A stretch of 64,000 bases of DNA from Candidatus Francisella endociliophora (lineage in GTDB: Bacteria > Pseudomonadota > Gammaproteobacteria > Francisellales > Francisellaceae). The stretch lies in the NCBI RefSeq assembly GCF_000764555.1, contig NZ_CP009574.1, positions 1,178,001-1,242,000 on the forward strand, in the 5' to 3' direction. Made by a program: the position numbers and the translations under genes. The notes under the pieces were generated by a model that worked only from the letters and a program-made list of their open reading frames with translations, did no database searches and was not told where the DNA came from. This document shows, piece after piece, positions 52,084 to 61,065 of the stretch; the first letter of the stretch is position 1; every line of letters starts with the position of its first letter.

Positions 52084-52288
52084 ACTGTATATCTTTGGAT
52101 ACATTAAAATTTAATGCTCCAAATACTGTCTTAATGCTTTGACTTGATAACTTTGCATTAAGGTACGAGCAACAGCTTTTTTTAGCTTTTAGCATTTTGA
52201 GTCCTTCTTTTTGTTAGTTTTACCAAGTATCTTATTTAAGATTACAGAGGAATGAATTTCACTGTGCTTGCGTTTGTTATGTGTTGGC

Positions 52289-53215
52289 TTAAAATGGGAT
52301 GTCATCCCATTCTTTTTCTTGCTCTGTTTTGCCTATTACAATTTTTTGAACATTAAACTTACTAAGCATCGAATTGAGGCTATCTAGGAATTCTTTAGAT
52401 TCAATTAGATGGGAATTTTCGGCAACTTGTTGTTTAAGATTTTCCAAGATGTCCGAAGGCACACTTTCTAACGATTTTAAAATTGAGACTTTTTCTATAG
52501 CCTCGTCACTGGTGGTTGCATTTGAAAGTGCGCCAGAAAGTGAGATCAATATTTTATTTCTGGTTTTTGGGGATTTGATCAGTGTTTCAAATATTGCCTC
52601 GGCAACGTCACCTATCGTTTTTCCCTGAGCTTGAATTCCTTGATATTTTCCAATAAACCCATATGGGTCTAGTCCCTTTCTGATTGGGATGATTAAAATA
52701 TCACGACCAACAGCCACTCCAACTTCTTGATCACACCACTTGCTCTCCTGAAAGCCGGGCATAAGAATCGCTACCAATGCATCCATAGTTTTTAAGCCTG
52801 CTTCTATTTCACTTTGCCACTCTTTTGTCGGCTCAATATCTTCATGAGCGACAAAGCTAGATATAGCATATTTTCTAAGCGCTGTTTGCAGATGTGAAGT
52901 TTGAACTTTGAAAGAAGCTAAATGGCTCAAAAATAACCTAAAATGGCCTGCTTTCCAAAAACCAACCTCTCGCACCACCTCTACACCACTTGGAACATCA
53001 ACAAGTCCTAGCTCTCCTGCAATTTTGAAAAGTAATTCCTCATCAACTTGAGCAAGCATGTCCTTTGAATATGATTTTTTACTATTGTGGGGGTAGTTAT
53101 CCTGTGTTGGAACACCATGCTCACGGAAATAAGCATCTATGTCTGAAAATGTCATTATAGACTGCAACTCAGAGCCAATATCGTTTAAGAATTTAATTTT
53201 TTCCAGGCCATTCAT
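52289..53215 (-). CDS. TIR-domain protein, probable defence NADase
   Basis: The 308-aa protein has an N-terminal helical region (1-90), a TIR domain (about 91-185) and a C-terminal helical region. TIR landmarks: RLFLSHLASFK (strand A), EDIEPTKEWQSEIEAGL (putative catalytic Glu136), DALVAILMPGFQESKWCDQEVG, and RDILIIPIRKG. Bacterial TIR proteins cut NAD+ during phage infection. Sample lines are 42-47% G+C against 27-37% in pepN and rbsK, which suggests recent acquisition. No partner gene is adjacent, so it may work alone. Start ATG 53215. Confidence 0.82.
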   Translation of the reverse strand: MNGLEKIKFLNDIGSELQSIMTFSDIDAYFREHGVPTQDNYPHNSKKSYSKDMLAQVDEELLFKIAGELGLVDVPSGVEVVREVGFWKAGHFRLFLSHLASFKVQTSHLQTALRKYAISSFVAHEDIEPTKEWQSEIEAGLKTMDALVAILMPGFQESKWCDQEVGVAVGRDILIIPIRKGLDPYGFIGKYQGIQAQGKTIGDVAEAIFETLIKSPKTRNKILISLSGALSNATTSDEAIEKVSILKSLESVPSDILENLKQQVAENSHLIESKEFLDSLNSMLSKFNVQKIVIGKTEQEKEWDDIPF

Positions 53216-53495
53216 AATTGTTCGAATTCACTCCTAGAGCACATAACAACTGTTCATGCATTAATTATAGTTATTTATGAACGAAGTAACAGTGTAATTA
53301 GATTAAAAATATAACATAAAACCTATTAGCTTTTACAACCTCATAATCAATCCTATAACAAAACAACTAATAAAGAAAACCTACTACAAAATTAGATTTA
53401 TAAAAGATAGAGAAAATAGAAGAGCTTATTGTTTTTATAGAGCTATTCATTGTAAAGGTTTATAATAGATTACTATCAATATATTTCTTCAAAAA

Positions 53496-54416
53496 ATGTC
53501 AATATCAGTCATAGGAAGCGCAAGCAGAGATTTAGTTGTAAAAGTTGATCAATTTGCCCAAAAAGGACAAACGGTTATAAGTGAAAATTATGAACAGTTT
53601 TGTGGAGGCAAAGGAGCTAACCAAGCTGTTGCAGCAAGAAGATTAGGCGAGAATGTTCATTTTATCGTTAATATTGGAAAAGATGGTTTTGGAGATAAGC
53701 TTTTAGAGTTTTATAACAAGGAAGGTTTAGATACTTCAACTATAAATCAAGATGCCAATACTAATACAGGCTTAGCATTTATATCAGTAGATAAATCAGG
53801 TGAAAATGTTATAAATGTTGCTATGGGAGCAAATGCTAAGTTAGATAAAAATATTATAAACAAACATAAGCAAGTTATAGAATCTTCAAAGATAGTTCTT
53901 GCACAGTTAGAAATACCTATAGAAACGGTAGAATACTTGGCAAATAGTTTAAGTAGTGATCAGACTTTTATATTAAACCCTGCCCCAGCAAGAGAGCTAT
54001 CAGCAGAATTACTCAGAAAAGTAGATATTTTAACTCCTAATGAGACAGAGGCATCTATCCTGTCAGGTATACAAGTCAAAGATATAGATACAGCTAAGCA
54101 GGCAGCAAAAGAGTTGCATAACAAAGGAGTTGGAACAGTAATAATTACTTTAGGTGAGCAAGGAGCTTTATTATCGAAGAATAATGGAGAGAAGCAAAAA
54201 CTTTTTGCTGGTACAAAGGTTGATGTAGTTGATACTACTGCTGCAGGAGATACTTTTAATGGTGTTTTAGCTTTTTGCTTAGATAAAGGTTTCACAATTG
54301 AGAAATCTATTGAGATTGCAAATGTTGCATCAGCTTTAGCAGTAACTGTAGAAGGAGCTGAAAACTCAGCGCCAACTTTAGCTAAGTTAAATACTTATTT
54401 AGAAGAAAAAATATAA
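53496..54416 (+). CDS. rbsK: Ribokinase
   Basis: The 306-aa PfkB-family kinase phosphorylates ribose at O5. It starts ISVIGSASRDLVVKVDQF, has the PfkB signature GGKGANQAVAARRLG (near 38-52), NPAPARELS, LTPNETEA, and the catalytic block DTTAAGDTFNG (near 247-257) whose second Asp is the base. It is followed 15 bp later by a sugar-type permease, which supports a ribose-uptake pair. Regulation is not visible. Confidence 0.92.
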   Translation: MSISVIGSASRDLVVKVDQFAQKGQTVISENYEQFCGGKGANQAVAARRLGENVHFIVNIGKDGFGDKLLEFYNKEGLDTSTINQDANTNTGLAFISVDKSGENVINVAMGANAKLDKNIINKHKQVIESSKIVLAQLEIPIETVEYLANSLSSDQTFILNPAPARELSAELLRKVDILTPNETEASILSGIQVKDIDTAKQAAKELHNKGVGTVIITLGEQGALLSKNNGEKQKLFAGTKVDVVDTTAAGDTFNGVLAFCLDKGFTIEKSIEIANVASALAVTVEGAENSAPTLAKLNTYLEEKI

Positions 54417-54431
54417 AACTGGAGATTTAAA

Positions 54432-55430
54432 ATGGTTGTTTTACATTCATACGGTATAGCAGTCCTTTTTTGTATAATTACAATGCTGTGTTGGGGGTCT
54501 TGGGCAAATACGCAAAAGCTCTCAACAAAAGAATGGCCTTTTCAGCAGTACTATTGGGATTTTGCTTTAGGGATCTTGATAATATCTTTTGTATTAGCCA
54601 TAACTATGGGAAGTTTTGGTACAGAAGGCAGATCATTTTTTAGTGATATTTCTCAAGCTTCATCAGAAAGTTTTATTTATGCTTTTATGGGTGGCGTAGT
54701 TTTTAACTTAGCTAATATATTACTTGTAGCTGCAATAGATATAGCTGGGATGTCTATAGCATTTCCATTAGCTATAGGTTTAGCTCTGGTTATTGGTGTA
54801 ATTACAAACTATATAGCAACACCTTTAGGTCAGCCTGCTGTGCTATTTATGGGGGTTTTGAGTGTACTTGTAGCAATTATTGTTGATGCAGTTATATATA
54901 AGCGAATCTCTGATAATAAAAATATGCTTAAAGGTTTTATAGTTTCTATTATTTCAGGTATTTTGATGGGCTTTTTCTATCCTTTGGTTATTAAATCTAT
55001 ATCAAGTGATTTTGTAACACCTCAAGCTGGCTTGATGACTCCTTATACAGCTAGCTTTATATTTGCAGTAGGGATTTTTATATCTAATTTTGTAATCAAT
55101 GGTTGGATGATTAAATTCCCTATTTCAGGTAAAAAGCTTAATTTCAAAGACTACTTTTCAAAAGGATCTCCATGGTTACATACTATAGGTATTTTGGGAG
55201 GTGTTATTTGGGGTATTGGTTCTTGTCTTAATTTCATAGCTTCTGGTATTGCTGGCCCTTCTATATCGTATGGTTTGGGCCAAGGTGCAACAATGATAGC
55301 CGCATTTTGGGGCGTATTTATTTGGAAAGAATTTGCCAAAGCACCAAAAGGTACAAATAAGCTAATAGTACTAATGTTTATAACATATATCTTAGGTTTG
55401 ACACTTATTGTTTTAGCAAGAAGTATCTAA
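54432..55430 (+). CDS. Sugar/ureide permease of the DMT superfamily (GRP-like), likely ribose uptake
   Basis: The 332-aa protein has ten predicted membrane helices. The first helix signature MLCWGSWANTQKL is shared by glucose/ribose porters (GRP) and plant ureide permease relatives; a second-half GVIWGIGSCLNFIAS mirrors it, as expected from the internal duplication of DMT carriers. Adjacency to ribokinase (15 bp) makes ribose the best guess, but the family also includes glucose and ureide carriers. A GGAG site lies before the ATG. Confidence 0.78.
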   Translation: MVVLHSYGIAVLFCIITMLCWGSWANTQKLSTKEWPFQQYYWDFALGILIISFVLAITMGSFGTEGRSFFSDISQASSESFIYAFMGGVVFNLANILLVAAIDIAGMSIAFPLAIGLALVIGVITNYIATPLGQPAVLFMGVLSVLVAIIVDAVIYKRISDNKNMLKGFIVSIISGILMGFFYPLVIKSISSDFVTPQAGLMTPYTASFIFAVGIFISNFVINGWMIKFPISGKKLNFKDYFSKGSPWLHTIGILGGVIWGIGSCLNFIASGIAGPSISYGLGQGATMIAAFWGVFIWKEFAKAPKGTNKLIVLMFITYILGLTLIVLARSI

Positions 55431-55438
55431 AAGTAAGT

Positions 55439-56410
55439 TTATATATTTACAGTTTCACCAATTTTTAAAATCATAGCATTTTCTTCACCATATTTTTGAT
55501 CTTTTGCAGCTTGTTTAAACCTTTTCGGTGGTTCAAAAAATGGTTCTGGAGTAAGTCTGATAGTTCCCCAATGCATGCCTATGGTTTTTGTAGCTTTGAT
55601 ATCTGTAGCTATGTGTATTGCCTCTTCTGGTGTTGCATGTACTGATCTCATAAAATCACGAGGTTCGTATGCACCTATTCCTATTAATGCTAGGTCAAAG
55701 CTTTCTTCTTTTTTACCAATTTCTTTAAAGATTTCTCCATAAGCAGTATCACCTGAGAACCATATTCTTTTGCTTTCATCTTTGATTGAGAAGCTAGCCC
55801 ATAGAGTTCTATTCCTATCAAATAAGCTACGACCAGAAAAATGAACACATGGTAAACAACCTATAGTAATACCATCTATATCAATCTCTTGCCACCAGTC
55901 CATTTCTGTTACATTGCTAAATCCTCTTTTGATAAAAAAATCACTAAGTCCTAGAGGTACTATTACTTTTACATTTTCTTTATTTGGAAAGTTCTTTATA
56001 ACTTTTGAATCTAAATGATCGTAATGATTATGACTAATAACGATAATATCAATTTTTGGAAGCTCATTTAAATCTAAAGGAGGATATATTTCCCTTTTGG
56101 GTCCTAAAAACCCAGGCCCAGCATTCTTACTTAAAAAAGGATCTGTAACAATAAAATATCCATTAAGCTTAATCAAAAAAGCAGCATGGCCTAACCAAGT
56201 AATACTATAGTTACTGGCATTATTTAGTTGCGCTAAAGCTTGCTGTTTCTCTAAAACATGATCTTCGGGAAAATCTTCTTTATGCTTCTTAAACATCGAA
56301 GAAAAAATAAATTTAAAAAGATCTTTACTCCCTCCTCTGCGTATAGGGCTACCAGGAGGATTTGAAAATTTATTTTTATTAGAGTTATTCGTAGCGATAA
56401 TATTTCTCAT
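55439..56410 (-). CDS. Metallo-beta-lactamase-fold hydrolase (NAPE-PLD/UlaG-like)
   Basis: The binuclear metal site is seen in SHNHYDHLD (HxHxDH), VHFSGRS, GDTAYG and the final GMHWGTIRL. The order and the ITWLGHAAFLIKLNGYFIVTDPFLS opening match the NAPE-PLD-like / RomA group rather than beta-lactamases; many act on phospholipids or phosphodiesters. I place the start at 56410 (MRNII); an upstream ATG at 56443 adds 11 hydrophobic residues and overlaps the divergent small gene. No clear ribosome site separates them. Convergent with the permease (8-bp gap). Confidence 0.82.
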   Translation of the reverse strand: MRNIIATNNSNKNKFSNPPGSPIRRGGSKDLFKFIFSSMFKKHKEDFPEDHVLEKQQALAQLNNASNYSITWLGHAAFLIKLNGYFIVTDPFLSKNAGPGFLGPKREIYPPLDLNELPKIDIIVISHNHYDHLDSKVIKNFPNKENVKVIVPLGLSDFFIKRGFSNVTEMDWWQEIDIDGITIGCLPCVHFSGRSLFDRNRTLWASFSIKDESKRIWFSGDTAYGEIFKEIGKKEESFDLALIGIGAYEPRDFMRSVHATPEEAIHIATDIKATKTIGMHWGTIRLTPEPFFEPPKRFKQAAKDQKYGEENAMILKIGETVNI

Positions 56411-56456
56411 AATGTATATTAAGCTTACAAACAAGTATCTCACAGTATATATAGCT

Positions 56457-56669
56457 ATGAAAACTATAAACTTTGAAAAATTATACTCCGATTTTACAAG
56501 TATCTTTGATTTATGTAGATATTCAAATGAATCACTAGAAGAGGAAATTATTAGGCGAGTAAAAGAAGATAATATTACTGATGGAATGTTCCTTTTTAGG
56601 TTTCGACTAGTGATCTTTAAGTTTGAAGTAGCTAATGATTCTATTGAATATATTGGTTATGAAAAATAA
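56457..56669 (+). CDS. Small hypothetical protein
   Basis: A 70-codon frame starting MKTINFEKLYSDFTSIFDL. The frame can be extended to an ATG at 56412, but that would overlap the divergent MBL gene and give an unlikely N-terminus. No signal peptide, no recognised domain and no ribosome site; codon use is ordinary. It may be genuine or spurious. Confidence 0.4.
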   Translation: MKTINFEKLYSDFTSIFDLCRYSNESLEEEIIRRVKEDNITDGMFLFRFRLVIFKFEVANDSIEYIGYEK

Positions 56670-56672
56670 CTT

Positions 56673-57107
56673 CTAAGGTACAGTTATTGTATAAGACTTA
56701 GAACCCTGATAAGTTTCACCACCTAGTGAAAAACTAGCATATACATTAGCAACGTATGATCCCGATGGGGCAGCTCTGCAGTTAATAACTAAAAAATCTT
56801 TATCTTCCGAATTAAAAACTTGTGTTACACCACTCGACGTTCCATTAATGTAATTCTGACCTGTAGCAATATACTGGATACTGCAATTATTTACTGCACT
56901 TCCCGTTATATTATAATTCATATTAGTTGGGTTTGTTTCATTTGAAAATTTAAACCCATTTATAATAGTTTCTAAAGTAGGTCCAATAGCCCCAAGGGTA
57001 TAGTCAAGCTCTCCAAAAGTAATTGTATTATCGGTTTTGACGCAACTAGAAACTAAGGCAGCCCCTATTATACTTGACCACAGTATTTTATTTTTAAAAA
57101 ATTTCAT
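56673..57107 (-). CDS. Lipoprotein of unknown function
   Basis: The 144-aa product has a lipoprotein signal MKFFKNKILWSSIIGAALVS with lipobox VSSC (Cys22). The mature part is rich in Asn, Thr, Ser and Tyr, has two other cysteines (NNCSIQY, VINCRAA) that may pair, and looks all-beta (ASFSLGGETY, then SKSYTITVP). This suggests a small beta-sandwich at the cell surface or in the periplasm. No family recognised. Monocistronic, divergent from ettA. Confidence 0.65.
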   Translation of the reverse strand: MKFFKNKILWSSIIGAALVSSCVKTDNTITFGELDYTLGAIGPTLETIINGFKFSNETNPTNMNYNITGSAVNNCSIQYIATGQNYINGTSSGVTQVFNSEDKDFLVINCRAAPSGSYVANVYASFSLGGETYQGSKSYTITVP

Positions 57108-57199
57108 TATTTATTCCAAATATGTAAATAAAATTATGCTCGTAATAGTATCCCATCAACTATCAACTATAGAATTTTATATTTATTTATCTAATCTGC

Positions 57200-57205
57200 T
57201 ATAAT
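57200..57205 (+). promoter_or_regulatory. ettA -10 box
   Basis: A perfect TATAAT 30 bases before the ettA ATG; the -35 region is weak. Confidence 0.45.
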
Positions 57206-57235
57206 TTCCCTATCTAAAATTTCAAATAAATTCAA

Positions 57236-58912
57236 ATGGCAGAAAAATATATATATTCAATGCATAGAGTGGGCAAAGTTGTACCACCTAATAAATATAT
57301 TCTTAAAGATATTTCACTTTCATTTTTTGATGGCGCAAAGATTGGTGTACTAGGTCTAAATGGTTCTGGTAAATCTACCCTACTTAGAATTATGGCGGGT
57401 ATAGATACCGATATCGTTGGTGAAGCTGCTCCACGTAAAGGCATCAAAATTGGTTATTTACCCCAAGAGCCAAAACTAGATGAAACAAAAGATGTCAGAG
57501 GTAATGTTGAAGAAGCTCTTAGTCATCTAAAAGATATGCTTACTCGTTTTGATGAAATCAGTATGAAATTCTGTGAGCCAATGTCAGATGATGAAATGGC
57601 TAAACTTCTAGAAGAGCAAGGTGAACTTCAAAACGCTATCGATACAGCTGGAGCATGGGAAATTGATCGTAAGCTAGAAGTTGCTGCAGAAGCTCTTCGT
57701 TTACCACCTTGGGATGCTGATGTTACTAAACTATCTGGTGGTGAGGCTCGTCGTGTAGCACTATGTAAGCTTCTTTTATCTGCTCCTGATATCCTACTTC
57801 TAGATGAGCCTACTAACCATTTAGATGCTGAGTCTGTAGCATGGTTAGAGAAGTTCTTAGCTGAGTACAAAGGAACAGTTGTAGCTATTACGCATGATAG
57901 ATATTTCTTAGATAATGTTGCTGAGTGGATTCTTGAGCTTGATAGAGGTGAAGGTATTCCATTTAAAGGTAACTACTCAGAATGGCTTGAGCAAAAGCAA
58001 AAGCGTCTAGAGATGGAAGAAAAACGCGAATCCTCACATCAGAAAGCTCTTAAAGAAGAGTTAGAATGGGTTCGTCAAAATGCCAAAGGTCGCCAAGCTA
58101 AATCAAAAGCAAGATTAGCTAAGTTTGATGAGTTAAGCTCACAAGAGTTCCAAAAACGAAACGAGACTCAAGAGCTATATATTCCACCTGGAGAAAGACT
58201 TGGTAATAATGTAATCAAAGTTAAAGATTTAGTTAAATCATTTGATGAAAAGCTTCTTGTAGATGGTCTTGAGATGGATGTATATCCAGGTTCGATTGTT
58301 GGTATCATCGGTGCTAACGGAGCTGGTAAATCTACATTCTTTAAGATGCTAACTGGTAAAGAAACGCCTGATTCTGGTGATATTAATATTGGTGAAACTG
58401 TAAATCTAGCGTATGTAGATCAATCACGTGATGCTCTAGATGATAACAAAACTGTTTGGGAAGAAATTGCAGATGGCTTAGATGTAATTACAGTTGGAAA
58501 ATTCACAATTCCATCGCGTCAATATGTAGGTAGGTTTAACTTCAAAGGTGCAGATCAACAGAAATATATTTCTCAGTTATCAGGTGGTGAGAGAAACCGT
58601 GTTCACCTTGCTAAGTTACTTAGAAGTGGCGGTAATGTTATCCTACTAGATGAACCTACAAACGATCTAGATGTCGAGACTCTAAGAGCTCTTGAAGAAG
58701 CTATATTAGCTTTCCCTGGTTGTATTATGGTTATCTCGCATGATAGATGGTTCCTAAACCGTATTGCAACTCATATGCTTGCTTTTGAGGGTAACAGTGA
58801 AGTAGTTTGGTTTGAAGGTAACTATGATGCTTATATAGAAGACAAAAAACGTCGTCTTGGTGATAAGTATGATGCTATTACGAAGATCAAATATAAGAGA
58901 ATTGCTGTTTAA
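57236..58912 (+). CDS. ettA: Energy-dependent translational throttle protein EttA (ABC-F)
   Basis: The 558-aa ABC-F ATPase has two nucleotide-binding domains with no membrane part. Walker A sequences are GLNGSGKST (about 40-48) and GANGAGKST (about 360-368); ABC signatures are LSGGEARR and LSGGERNR; Walker [12 protein letters not shown] and [11 protein letters not shown]. The linker [15 protein letters not shown] and the ending [13 protein letters not shown] are typical of EttA, which binds the ribosomal E site and gates the first peptide bond according to ATP level. Very well conserved. Confidence 0.96.
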   Translation: MAEKYIYSMHRVGKVVPPNKYILKDISLSFFDGAKIGVLGLNGSGKSTLLRIMAGIDTDIVGEAAPRKGIKIGYLPQEPKLDETKDVRGNVEEALSHLKDMLTRFDEISMKFCEPMSDDEMAKLLEEQGELQNAIDTAGAWEIDRKLEVAAEALRLPPWDADVTKLSGGEARRVALCKLLLSAPDILLLDEPTNHLDAESVAWLEKFLAEYKGTVVAITHDRYFLDNVAEWILELDRGEGIPFKGNYSEWLEQKQKRLEMEEKRESSHQKALKEELEWVRQNAKGRQAKSKARLAKFDELSSQEFQKRNETQELYIPPGERLGNNVIKVKDLVKSFDEKLLVDGLEMDVYPGSIVGIIGANGAGKSTFFKMLTGKETPDSGDINIGETVNLAYVDQSRDALDDNKTVWEEIADGLDVITVGKFTIPSRQYVGRFNFKGADQQKYISQLSGGERNRVHLAKLLRSGGNVILLDEPTNDLDVETLRALEEAILAFPGCIMVISHDRWFLNRIATHMLAFEGNSEVVWFEGNYDAYIEDKKRRLGDKYDAITKIKYKRIAV

Positions 58913-58999
58913 TAATTCTCATATTCCTTCATTATTTATCTAAATCATATTAAAATCTTAATTAATTATATGTAATAAGTATCTGCAATGAGGAAGATT

Positions 59000-59401
59000 A
59001 TGATTAAAAAAATAGTATTTTGTATATGTTTTTTTCTCTTTCTACTAAATTATAGCTTTGCTGATACAGATAGTAGTAAAGCTTTAGAAAGTGCCTCTAA
59101 CACCAGCACTTCAGAAACTACTAAAGTCAAGGATAGTAGTTTTTTAAATGATTATGTAGTTACACCAGTTACTGATGTAGCTTTATTAGCAACAGCTCCA
59201 ATAGGCTCTTTTGTTGGTTTGTTTGAAGGTGCTACAAAATCTCAAGCTATCTTATATAATGGTGAGCACCATTCAGGAGATAGTGAAATAGTTAATATTT
59301 TTGTCGCTCCCTTTGCAGTAATAGGCTTTGCTGTGGGAGGTGCAATTTATATGACATTCAAATTACCTGCAGATTTAATAGAAGGTAACTCACATAAATA
59401 G
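59000..59401 (+). CDS. Exported small protein, unknown
   Basis: The product (133 aa) has a signal peptide MIKKIVFCICFFLFLLNYSFA, a Ser/Thr-rich linker and a C-terminal part with two hydrophobic stretches around VALLATAPIGSFVGLF and FAVIGFAVGGAIYMTF. It may associate with membrane. I chose the ATG at 59000 because GAGGA lies 8 bases upstream; the earlier ATG at 58988 overlaps that site. No family recognised. A short stem AACCTA/TAGGTT followed by T-rich DNA (59409-59440) can end the transcript. Confidence 0.6.
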   Translation: MIKKIVFCICFFLFLLNYSFADTDSSKALESASNTSTSETTKVKDSSFLNDYVVTPVTDVALLATAPIGSFVGLFEGATKSQAILYNGEHHSGDSEIVNIFVAPFAVIGFAVGGAIYMTFKLPADLIEGNSHK

Positions 59402-59408
59402 AAATGAA

Positions 59409-59440
59409 AACCTATAGATTTAGGTTGTTTATAATTTTTT
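59409..59440 (+). terminator. Possible terminator between convergent genes
   Basis: AACCTA-N6-TAGGTT (59409-59426) followed by GTTTATAATTTTTTT. The stem is short, so this is a weak call. It overlaps the 3' end of the maturation protease gene. Confidence 0.4.
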
Positions 59441-59876
59441 TAGACATTGATTCTATAGCATCTCTTACAATATCAGAAAGTATCTCATCTTTTTCAAAGA
59501 TCTTTTGACCTTCTACTCCATAAAATTCAACATTACTAATATCCATCCCTATAGCATCAGCCAGTGCCAAAGATGGTGCAACACCAACACTATGAGATGA
59601 CAAAAAACCTCCAAAGCTAAGGATATCTTTTGCTTTGAAATAAAACTCTGTACCTGGTGCAACTTTTGCATAAACAGCGTCTACTAGGATAATTCTGTCA
59701 TAATTATTATCTAGATAAGTAAGTAGATTTAAGCCTGGTCTATCAGCACTTTCGACAGTTATATCCTGTATATTATTTTTCTTTACAATCTCAGCTAATT
59801 TATCAGTAACAAACCAACCAAATTGATCATCAGCAAAAGGAGAACCGATACCGAGTATTAGAGTTTTTTGTTCCAT
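59412..59876 (-). CDS. Hydrogenase maturation protease (HycI/HyaD family)
   Basis: The 154-aa endopeptidase trims the C-terminal extension of the [NiFe]-hydrogenase large subunit after nickel insertion. Seen: LILGIGSPFADDQFGW (residues 6-21) with the Ni-sensing Asp16, LVDAVYAKVAPGTE with Asp near 67, and SSHSVGVAPSLALA, whose His completes the triad of metal-binding residues. It lies 65 bp after the nickel permease and downstream of the hydrogenase subunits on the same strand. An AAAAGGT site precedes the ATG. Confidence 0.88.
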   Translation of the reverse strand: MEQKTLILGIGSPFADDQFGWFVTDKLAEIVKKNNIQDITVESADRPGLNLLTYLDNNYDRIILVDAVYAKVAPGTEFYFKAKDILSFGGFLSSHSVGVAPSLALADAIGMDISNVEFYGVEGQKIFEKDEILSDIVRDAIESMSKKIINNLNL

Positions 59877-59904
59877 TTTTTACCTTTTATGATAAATAAA
59901 TTTA

Positions 59905-59937
59905 TGTAGGGAGGTAGGTTGTTGATCTATCACTACA
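59905..59937. repeat. Degenerate palindromic repeat, copy A
   Basis: TGTAG...GGTAG on the left and CTATCACTACA on the right. It resembles the TGTAGTGAC...GTCACTACA element found 1 kb further right. Confidence 0.5.
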
Positions 59938-59941
59938 AATA

Positions 59942-60871
59942 TTATTTTATTCTTCTTTTTGAATATCCATTTACAAGTTTAAACATAAAAAACACAGAGA
60001 AAATAGCTACTAAAGTTATCCCAATAGTCGATGAATAATCATCAACAAAAGTAGTAATCATATTAATAGTAGCAATATTTGTATTTAATAGACCTAATAA
60101 CTCTACGAGTGCAACAATATACGCTGCTGCTATCACAATGCATAGAATTATGATGTTATAGCGATAAAACCTCTGCTCTTTTGAATTGAAGCTTAGAACT
60201 TTTGACATTAATCCAGCATCTATAGAGTCAACTATAATCATCCCTAGAGCGAATGAGATAGGTAGCAACATAATATACCAAATAGATAAACCATTTAGCA
60301 CATTAGCAGCAGCCATGCCTAATAGAGCTATCTCAGTCGCGGTATCAAAGCCTAAACCAAATAGAAAACCTACAAAATACATTTTATATGGTCTATCTAT
60401 AACTTTGATGATAGGTCTAAAAAGCTTTGCCAATATAGAATTTGATGTATGATCGTGAGCCATACTGGTTTTATTTTTGAGCATTTTCTTTAGAGAGAGA
60501 AGACTCATAGTCCCTGTTAGTAGCAAAAATACAGCCGATACAATAGTTCCAAAAAAAGCTCCCACATCCAAAGCACTAGTTTTCTCAATACTTGCAAAAC
60601 TAAAACCGATAACTATAAGTAGGGTAAGTAGAAAAACTATTGTAGAGTGACCTAAAGCAAAAAATAAACCAGTTTTGAAACTTGCTCTGTTTTGAGTTAT
60701 TAGTTGCCTTGTTACATTATCTATAGCAACTATATGGTCTGCATCAAAGCCATGTCTAAGACCTAGCATAAAGGCAATGCCAATCATACTAAGCATTTTG
60801 AGATCTTGAGTTGCTAGGAATAATAGTAACGCTAAGATTAGTATAGAGAAAATAGTTATATTTTTTCTCAT
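59942..60871 (-). CDS. NiCoT-family nickel/cobalt permease
   Basis: The 309-aa membrane protein carries the NiCoT signature RHGFDADHIVAIDN (39-52) in TM2 and the second family motif LGFDTATEIALLG in the middle, with a charged cytoplasmic loop between TM4 and TM5 holding AHDHTSN. This is the NixA/HoxN family, which imports Ni2+ or Co2+ with high affinity. Its position between hydrogenase subunit genes and the maturation protease strongly implies nickel for the hydrogenase active site. AAGGAA precedes the ATG. Eight TM helices are expected. Confidence 0.9.
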   Translation of the reverse strand: MRKNITIFSILILALLLFLATQDLKMLSMIGIAFMLGLRHGFDADHIVAIDNVTRQLITQNRASFKTGLFFALGHSTIVFLLTLLIVIGFSFASIEKTSALDVGAFFGTIVSAVFLLLTGTMSLLSLKKMLKNKTSMAHDHTSNSILAKLFRPIIKVIDRPYKMYFVGFLFGLGFDTATEIALLGMAAANVLNGLSIWYIMLLPISFALGMIIVDSIDAGLMSKVLSFNSKEQRFYRYNIIILCIVIAAAYIVALVELLGLLNTNIATINMITTFVDDYSSTIGITLVAIFSVFFMFKLVNGYSKRRIK

Positions 60872-60985
60872 ATAAATTCCTTAAATTCTGAACATAGTTA
60901 ATATTTTGCTACTATTTTAACTAGTTTTATATTTTTATTTTAGAACTTTATGACTAAACCAGCAATTTGGTTTTAAATCATTATT

Positions 60986-61059
60986 ATGTAGTGACGGATC
61001 ATTGATCTGTCAGTTGTTTATATAATTATGATAGACAGCACACTGTGCTGTCACTACAT
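60986..61059. repeat. MITE-like element with two internal hairpins
   Basis: Outer arms ATGTAGTGAC (60986-60995) and GTCACTACAT (61050-61059) are perfect inverted repeats. Inside are GACGGATCA-T-TGATCTGTC (60993-61011, one G.T pair) and the perfect GACAGCACA-C-TGTGCTGTC (61034-61052). It fills the gap between the large-subunit gene and the nickel permease. Confidence 0.7.
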
Positions 61060-61065
61060 GTACTA

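Noticed and set aside
53290-53465. About 50-codon open frame ending RRAYCFYRAIHCKGL upstream of rbsK
   Set aside because: No ATG, GTG or TTG start and A/T-biased composition; more likely the rbsK leader.
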